Of a DNA stretch of 64,000 bases, positions 59,533-64,000 are shown one piece after another. The number at the start of each line of letters is the position of its first letter. Position 1 is the stretch's first letter. The stretch is from Mycobacterium sp. Aquia_213. Its GTDB lineage: Bacteria > Actinomycetota > Actinomycetes > Mycobacteriales > Mycobacteriaceae. A program made the translations under genes and the position numbers. The notes under the pieces are model-generated. The model was not told the origin of the DNA. It worked only from the letters and a program-made list of their open reading frames with translations, and searched no databases. The DNA lies in assembly GCF_026625985.1 (NCBI RefSeq), contig NZ_CP113116.1, positions 248,001 through 312,000 of the forward strand, written 5' to 3'.

Positions 59533-60425
59533 GAGGGGACTCCTTCGCTGTGCTGACCGCCGTTCGATGTCGTCGACCAGGGCTCTTGGTCCCATGGTCT
59601 GTCCAGCGGTGCCATCTCGCCGCCGAACGGGAAGAACACGCGCTGGGCATAGGTCTCGCGGCCGAGGCCGTGGCCGAGCTCGTTGACGAACGCGCGCTTG
59701 AGCGGGTTGGTGAAGAGCTGGCGCGTGTACCGCAGCGTCAGCGGTGGCCGCTTGATCAGTTCGCGGGCATGCTCCCAGGCCCGGTCGAGCAGTTGATCTT
59801 TGGGCAGCACCTCGTTGACCACGCCCCAGTCCTTGGCTTCTTGGGCGCTGAGCTTCTGGCCGGTGAGCAGGAAGTAGCGCGCGCGGTTGTGTCCGGCCAG
59901 CACGCTCCAGATCACGTGCTGTCCGTCGCCGGGTACCTGGCCGCGCGGAAAGTGCGACGCGTCCTGGAAATAGGCGTCCTCGGAGGCCAGCACGATGTCA
60001 CCCATGATCGGCACTTCGGAGTGCATGTTGCATGGGCCGTTGACCGCGCTGATCATCGGTACGTCGACGTCGAGCACATTGAAGATGAGATGGCGTGCGT
60101 ACCAGGCCTTTTCGTCGAGCTTGTGTGTCCCGCGGTCGTTGGGCATGGCCTGGTAGATGGGGTGTTCGGGTGGTTCGCCGTTGGGTAGGCGACCCCAGTT
60201 GGCGTTGTAGTTCTCGCCGGTGCCGGTGTGGATGAGCACCTTGATCTCGCGATCGCCCGCGATGTCGGCGAACGCGTCCGACATCTCGTCGTGTGCCTTC
60301 CAGCTCCACACCAGGCTGTCACCGTCGGTGTGGCACTGCATGAACAGGATTCCGTCGTCGGTGAGTTCGAACCGGTAGTTGGCATAGCTGTTCTGGTACT
60401 CGGCAAATCGCGTCCGCTTGGCCAT
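59529..60425 (-). CDS. Crotonase-fold 6-oxocamphor-hydrolase-like C-C hydrolase
   Basis: 298 residues of the enoyl-CoA hydratase superfamily, closest in my recollection to 6-oxocamphor hydrolase (OCH) of Rhodococcus, which cleaves a cyclic 1,3-diketone by a retro-Claisen reaction. OCH uses His122, His145 and Asp154; here H135 (N-G-P-C-N-M-H), H158 and D167 (S-H-F-P-R-G-Q-V-P-G-D) have exactly the same spacing (23 and 9). Other shared blocks are S-L-V-W-x-x-x-A-H-D-E and R-Y-F-L-L-T-G-Q. It carries an insertion of about 15 residues near 75-100 compared with OCH. It heads the minus-strand unit behind operator b. Confidence 0.85.
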   Translation of the reverse strand: MAKRTRFAEYQNSYANYRFELTDDGILFMQCHTDGDSLVWSWKAHDEMSDAFADIAGDREIKVLIHTGTGENYNANWGRLPNGEPPEHPIYQAMPNDRGTHKLDEKAWYARHLIFNVLDVDVPMISAVNGPCNMHSEVPIMGDIVLASEDAYFQDASHFPRGQVPGDGQHVIWSVLAGHNRARYFLLTGQKLSAQEAKDWGVVNEVLPKDQLLDRAWEHARELIKRPPLTLRYTRQLFTNPLKRAFVNELGHGLGRETYAQRVFFPFGGEMAPLDRPWDQEPWSTTSNGGQHSEGVPS

Positions 60426-60469
60426 CGAGTCGTCTCATCTCCGCGGTGGTGAAAGTGGCGTCTACCTCA

Positions 60470-60487
60470 TTTGAGCGATCGCCCAAA
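60470..60487. promoter_or_regulatory. Operator b of the shared regulon
   Basis: TTTGAGCGATCGCCCAAA, 45 bp before the crotonase start. It is the reverse complement of operator a (55144-55161), base for base, and shares its 14-bp core with operator c. Confidence 0.75.
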
Positions 60488-60532
60488 TAAGGTAGCTGCC
60501 ATGTTTGCACCTCAGCCAGCACTGGTCAAGGC

Positions 60533-61498
60533 TCAGCGACCGTGCAGCAGGGCTACCACGGGTGCGAAGGATTCGATCTGTGACTGCTGCACGGTGACGT
60601 AGTTGACGCCGAGGGTTTCGCGGCGTGAACGCAGCAATTCCCCAACGCTTTCCGGCGTACCGATCAACACGTTGGGATGGTCGCGCAGCAATTCGGCCGA
60701 GATGCCCGTCGTTTTCGCGATGCCGGCCAACGCCGTTTCGGGGTCGTTGGTGATGTCGGTGAAGTACGGGGAGCTCTCGACGTCGAGCCGGCGATAGCGG
60801 TCGCCGGCGGCCGCACGCACGAAGCCGATTCGACGCTCGGCAACCGACTGTGGATCCAGGCCGTCGGCATCGCGCGCCACGAACGGCACGCTCGAGATGC
60901 TGACGATGTCGGCCTCGCGGCCGGCGAGCGAGAGCACGCGCTGGCCACCGCCGCCGATCATGATCGGTGGATGCGGCTGTTGCACCGGCCGCGGTGTTCC
61001 CGCATACCCGCGCACGTGAACGAACTCGCCCGAGTAATCCAATTCTTCACCCTGCCAATGGGCCTTGATCAGCGCGACGACCTCGGCCAGCTTGGTGATT
61101 CGGCGCCCCGGGCGGTCGAATTCGAGCCCCATCGCGGCGTATTCGACGTCGCTCCAGCCCGCCCCGATGCCCAACTCCAGGCGGCCGTCGGAGAGCAGGT
61201 CGAGTGTCGCCGCCTCCTTGGCCAACACCGCCGGCACGTGATAGTCGATGCAGAACACCCGGCAACCGATCCGCAACGTCTCGGTGTGGGCGGCGGCTGC
61301 CGCCATCGCCGCGATCGGAGCCAGGTCTTGGCGAGGCGTGCGGGCGGCCCGCTGCGCGGGGCCCGGACCGAGATAATGATCGGCGAGGAAAAGCGTTGAA
61401 TAGCCGAGATCTTCGACTTTTCGCACGGTGTCGCGCCACTGGTGTCCGCCGGAGGCGTTGGTCGCTTGTACCCCGAAGCGAAACGGAGGCCGGTCCAT
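60533..61498 (-). CDS. LLM-class F420-dependent oxidoreductase
   Basis: 321 residues of the luciferase-like fold, in a mycobacterial F420 subgroup: F-R-F-G-V-Q-A near the N terminus, F-L-A-D-H-Y near 37, R-I-G-C-R-V-F near 76, G-R-L-E-L-G-I-G-A-G-W near 106, and P-I-M-I-G-G-G-G near 178. These enzymes reduce or oxidise using coenzyme F420, or act as monooxygenases on cyclic ketones. It lies between operators b and c but is transcribed toward b, with its own start at 61498 facing operator c across 46 bp, so c may control it together with the divergent SDR. Confidence 0.87.
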   Translation of the reverse strand: MDRPPFRFGVQATNASGGHQWRDTVRKVEDLGYSTLFLADHYLGPGPAQRAARTPRQDLAPIAAMAAAAAHTETLRIGCRVFCIDYHVPAVLAKEAATLDLLSDGRLELGIGAGWSDVEYAAMGLEFDRPGRRITKLAEVVALIKAHWQGEELDYSGEFVHVRGYAGTPRPVQQPHPPIMIGGGGQRVLSLAGREADIVSISSVPFVARDADGLDPQSVAERRIGFVRAAAGDRYRRLDVESSPYFTDITNDPETALAGIAKTTGISAELLRDHPNVLIGTPESVGELLRSRRETLGVNYVTVQQSQIESFAPVVALLHGR

Positions 61499-61544
61499 GG
61501 GTTGACCGTAATCGATGCCGGGTGATAGGCATGTGAAGCCACCG

Positions 61545-61562
61545 TTTGAGCGATCGCTCAGG
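61545..61562. promoter_or_regulatory. Operator c of the shared regulon
   Basis: TTTGAGCGATCGCTCAGG, whose core TGAGCGATCGCTCA (61547-61560) is a perfect 14-bp palindrome, the most symmetrical of the three copies. It lies 17 bp before the SDR start and 46 bp from the divergent LLM gene. Confidence 0.75.
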
Positions 61563-61578
61563 AAAGGTAGATGACGGC

Positions 61579-62289
61579 TTGAGCGCGAAGACAGCGGTTG
61601 TGACCGGCGGTGCCTCGGGGATTGGCCGTGCGGTGGCCGAAAGGTTGCGCAAGGACGGATTTCAGGTGGCCGTCCTCGATCTCACCCCCACCGACGACGG
61701 GTTCGGTCACGTTGCCGACGTCACCGATCGCGCGCAGGTCGACGCGGCGATGTCGGCCATCCGCGACGCGCTCGGCCCGATCCTGGTGCTGGTCAACGCC
61801 GCCGGCGTGGAGGGTTTCAAGAAGTTCCTGAGCATGTCGTTTGAGGAGTGGTCGAAGGTGATCGACGTGAACCTCAACGGAGTGTTCAACACCATTCAGG
61901 CCGTGCTGCCCGACATGGTCGAGGCGGGCTGGGGACGCATCGTCAACATCTCGTCGTCCAGCACACATTCCGGTCAACCATTCATGGCCCACTACGTCGC
62001 GGCGAAATCGGCGGTCAACGGACTGACCAAATCGCTGGCCCTCGAATACGGCCCGAGTGGGATCACCGTCAACGCGGTGCCGCCGGGATTCGTCGACACC
62101 CCGATGCTGCGCAGCGCCGAGAGCCGGCAGCTGCTCGGCGGAACCGTTGAGGACCACATCGCTCGCACGCCGGTTCGGCGGGTGGGCAAGCCCGAAGACA
62201 TCGCCGCCGCATGTGCCTTCTTCGCCTCCGAGGAAGCCGGCTACATCACCGGACAGATTCTCGGCGTGAACGGCGGCCGCAACACCTGA
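61579..62289 (+). CDS. Short-chain dehydrogenase/reductase (FabG-like)
   Basis: 236 residues: T-G-G-A-S-G-I-G, V-A-V-L-D-L (Asp, NAD type), N-A-A-G, catalytic Ser in N-I-S-S-S-S, Tyr-x3-Lys in Y-V-A-A-K, end G-V-N-G-G. The start is most likely TTG 61579 with GGAAAGG (61561-61567) ahead of it; an in-frame TTG at 61546 lies in the operator, and an ATG at 61571 leads only to a 3-codon frame. It resembles the SDR at 16708 in the other Rieske operon, suggesting parallel reactions. It is under operator c, with an aldehyde dehydrogenase downstream. Confidence 0.85.
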   Translation: MSAKTAVVTGGASGIGRAVAERLRKDGFQVAVLDLTPTDDGFGHVADVTDRAQVDAAMSAIRDALGPILVLVNAAGVEGFKKFLSMSFEEWSKVIDVNLNGVFNTIQAVLPDMVEAGWGRIVNISSSSTHSGQPFMAHYVAAKSAVNGLTKSLALEYGPSGITVNAVPPGFVDTPMLRSAESRQLLGGTVEDHIARTPVRRVGKPEDIAAACAFFASEEAGYITGQILGVNGGRNT

Positions 62290-62330
62290 CGCTGACAACG
62301 GGCCAGATCCCAAGAGATCCAAGGAGTTTG

Positions 62331-63788
62331 ATGTACGACAGGGACCAACTCTTCATCGACGGGAAGTGGGCAGCCCCGGCTTCGGGCCAGGATTCCATCT
62401 CGGTGGTGTCCCCGCATAGCGAGGCTGTCATCGGCCGCGCGGTCTGCGCGGGACCTGCCGACGTCGACCGCGCGGTCGACGCTGCGCGCGCGGCTTTCGA
62501 CACCGGACCGTGGCCACGCCTGCAACCGGCGGAACGCATCGAGGCCATCACCCGGCTGGCCGGCATCTACAACGAGCGGCGAGCCGATATGGCCGCACTG
62601 ATCTCGGCCGAGATCGGCGCCCCGATCAGCTTCGCCAAAAGGGCACAGGTCCGGCTACCCCTGACCATGATGTCGGCGTTCTGCACCATCGCTGCCGACT
62701 ACGCATGGCAGCAGGAACGGCCGGGGCTCTACGGCAAGAACATTCGGATCCGGAAGGTTCCGGTCGGCGTCGTCGCCGCGGTGGTGCCGTGGAACATGCC
62801 GCAGTTTCTGACCGTCACCAAGGTGGTGCCCGCGCTGCTGGCCGGCTGCACGGTGGTGCTCAAGCCCGCACCCGAGTCGGTCCTTGACGCGCAGCTGCTC
62901 GCGGATCTGGTTGCGGCAGCTGAGCTTCCGCCCGGTGTGCTCAATGTGGTGCCGGGCGGTCGAGAAGTCGGCGAGCTGCTGGTGCGCCATCCCGGCGTCG
63001 ACAAGGTTTCGTTCACCGGCTCCACGGTGGCCGGCCGGCAAGTGGCCCTCGCGTGTGCCGAAGGCCTGAAGCAGGTGAGCCTCGAACTGGGCGGCAAGTC
63101 GGCGGCGATCGTGCTCGACGACGCCGACCCCGCCGCCGCCGCGACCGGCATTCAGATGGCCAGCCTGGCCAACAGCGGGCAGGTCTGCAACGCGCTGAGC
63201 CGGATTCTGGTGCCCGAGCAGCGCAAGGACGAATTCGTCGACGCGCTGGCCGCCGGGATGGCGGCGATGGCCGTCGGCGACCCGGCCGATCCCAACAGCC
63301 AGATCGGTCCGTTGGTCGCCCAGCGCCAGCAGGAGCGGGTCCGCGGTTACATCGAATCGGGCAAAAGCGAAGGGGCGCGGCTGGTTACCGGCGGCAGCGA
63401 GATGCCCGACGGCCTCGACGCCGGTTGGTATGTGCGCCCGACACTGTTCAGCGACGCGACCAACGACATGCGAATCGCGCGCGAGGAGATCTTCGGTCCG
63501 GTGCTGACGGTCATTTCCTACCGTGACGAGGACGAGGCGATCCGGATCGCCAACGACTCCGAGTACGGGCTGGCCGGATCGGTGTTCACCGCCGACGTCG
63601 AACGCGGTTACGGCGTCGCGGCCCGGGTCCGGTCCGGGACCTTCGGCGTCAACGAGGGCTACATCATGGATCCGGCAGCCCCGTTCGGCGGGGTCAAGAA
63701 CAGCGGCTACGGTCGCGAGCTCGGAACCGAGGGAATCGACAGTTACACCGTGAGCCAATCGATTTCGACGGCCGGCACAAGCAATTAG
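62331..63788 (+). CDS. NAD(P)-dependent aldehyde dehydrogenase
   Basis: 485 residues with all catalytic residues: N155 (P-W-N-M-P-Q), K178 (L-K-P-A), E252 (L-E-L-G-G-K) and nucleophile C286 (S-G-Q-V-C-N-A). G-x-x-x-x-G cofactor turn is F-T-G-S-T-V-A-G. The mature N terminus M-Y-D-R-D-Q-L-F-I-D-G-K-W is common to mycobacterial catabolic ALDHs. AAGGAG (62321-62326) supports ATG 62331, so a longer frame into the SDR is rejected. It converts an aldehyde to an acid as a final step of the pathway, and is followed by two terminator-like hairpins. Confidence 0.92.
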   Translation: MYDRDQLFIDGKWAAPASGQDSISVVSPHSEAVIGRAVCAGPADVDRAVDAARAAFDTGPWPRLQPAERIEAITRLAGIYNERRADMAALISAEIGAPISFAKRAQVRLPLTMMSAFCTIAADYAWQQERPGLYGKNIRIRKVPVGVVAAVVPWNMPQFLTVTKVVPALLAGCTVVLKPAPESVLDAQLLADLVAAAELPPGVLNVVPGGREVGELLVRHPGVDKVSFTGSTVAGRQVALACAEGLKQVSLELGGKSAAIVLDDADPAAAATGIQMASLANSGQVCNALSRILVPEQRKDEFVDALAAGMAAMAVGDPADPNSQIGPLVAQRQQERVRGYIESGKSEGARLVTGGSEMPDGLDAGWYVRPTLFSDATNDMRIAREEIFGPVLTVISYRDEDEAIRIANDSEYGLAGSVFTADVERGYGVAARVRSGTFGVNEGYIMDPAAPFGGVKNSGYGRELGTEGIDSYTVSQSISTAGTSN

Positions 63789-63792
63789 CGAT

Positions 63793-63847
63793 CGTCGAGC
63801 GTGAAGCTAGCCGCACGCTCGACGCCCAACGTGAAGCTGGCTTCACG
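63793..63847. terminator. Two consecutive hairpins after the SDR/ALDH operon
   Basis: CGTCGAGCGTG (63793-63803) pairs with CACGCTCGACG (63814-63824), an 11-bp perfect stem with a 10-nt loop. Directly after it, CGTGAAGC (63830-63837) pairs with GCTTCACG (63840-63847), an 8-bp stem with a 2-nt loop. There is no T-run, as is common for mycobacterial terminators. The two share GCGTGAAGC-like sequence, so they may also be small dispersed repeats. Confidence 0.6.
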
Positions 63848-63897
63848 CTCGGCCGGATCCGGCCCAGCCGCACGCAGGCCGTAACCCGCGACCCTAT

Positions 63898-63924
63898 CTA
63901 GGTGCGACGTGTACTTGTACCTAG
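63898..63924. promoter_or_regulatory. Possible operator before the last partial gene
   Basis: CTAGGT (63898-63903) and ACCTAG (63919-63924) are an inverted repeat. Between them lies GTAC-TT-GTAC (63911-63920), which has its own symmetry. The site is 15 bp before an ATG at 63939. Confidence 0.4.
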
Positions 63925-63938
63925 CGAAAGAAGCGGTC

Positions 63939-64000
63939 ATGACCTTGCGCGAAGCCGCAAAACCGCCCCCAACGCCGCTGCTCTCTCGGCGCGATCACCC
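63939..64000 (+). CDS. Start of a gene running out of the window
   Basis: An open frame from ATG 63939 to the window end, 20 complete codons and part of another, with GAAAGAAG (63926-63933) as a possible ribosome site. The encoded start M-T-L-R-E-A-A-K-P-P-P-T-P-L-L-S is too short to assign. The inverted repeat upstream and the good spacing support a real gene. Confidence 0.45.
   Translation, partial: MTLREAAKPPPTPLLSRRDH

Noticed and set aside
61546..61578. TTG at 61546 as the start of the SDR
   Set aside because: It lies within the palindromic operator and has no ribosome site; the Rossmann motif begins normally from TTG 61579.

Overview
The window is high-GC actinobacterial DNA, almost certainly from a non-tuberculous Mycobacterium/Mycolicibacterium. 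The markers are a close LigC / Prim-PolC divergent pair, a BacA-type ABC transporter, a WS/DGAT acyltransferase, an MspA-type porin, a DUF732 secreted protein, a mycofactocin-type SDR, a mycothiol-type DinB enzyme and many GTG starts with 4-bp stop/start overlaps. No rRNA, tRNA, IS element, phage or CRISPR array was recognised. The dominant theme is accessory catabolism under local TetR/GntR/MarR control.

Layout, 0-24 kb. After the 3' end of a rhomboid protease (1-570) comes a minus-strand pair: a Pls-like single-module peptide synthetase (A-PCP-membrane/LbH repeats, with a lysine-like specificity code) and a short M1 aminopeptidase. A GntR regulator then diverges from an LLM monooxygenase / CaiB-type CoA-transferase / CitE-like lyase operon. 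Next are a small DUF6131 membrane protein, a DJ-1 hydrolase, a DUF4239 membrane protein and a methyltransferase. From 13.0 to 22.9 kb a long plus-strand operon encodes two Rieske oxygenases, each followed by a ~110-aa partner, with an odd amidohydrolase, a MarR regulator, a [2Fe-2S] ferredoxin, an SDR, a TauD dioxygenase, a CMD/AhpD protein and two acyl-CoA dehydrogenases.

Layout, 23-54 kb. A TetR / MFS / FAD oxidase / APC permease unit carries two similar operator arrays. The stretch 28.4-31.3 kb looks partly decayed, with an SDR remnant, an MspA porin, secreted proteins and a fragment of a second DUF4239 gene. It is followed by an arsenic operon (ArsR, Acr3, ArsC, ArsI). Then come two TetR-controlled divergent units (33.7-37.6 and 37.6-40.3 kb), BacA, WS/DGAT, a Nudix hydrolase, DUF2330, a P450, DUF732, the LigC/Prim-PolC repair pair, a small lipoprotein-like ORF, a rhomboid-like protein, a LysA-like decarboxylase and a short SDR / NmrA / thioesterase group with its own divergent TetR.

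Layout, 55-64 kb. This is the most coherent candidate new system. Three near-identical palindromes (TTTGAGCGATCGCTCAAA type) precede three transcription units: a mycofactocin-type SDR plus P450; a 6-oxocamphor-hydrolase-like crotonase, a Rieske oxygenase, its 110-aa partner and a TetR; and an SDR plus aldehyde dehydrogenase. Hydroxylation, oxidation to a ketone and retro-Claisen cleavage of a cyclic 1,3-diketone would fit the enzymes, suggesting degradation of a cyclic terpenoid or alicyclic ketone. The substrate is not shown by the sequence.
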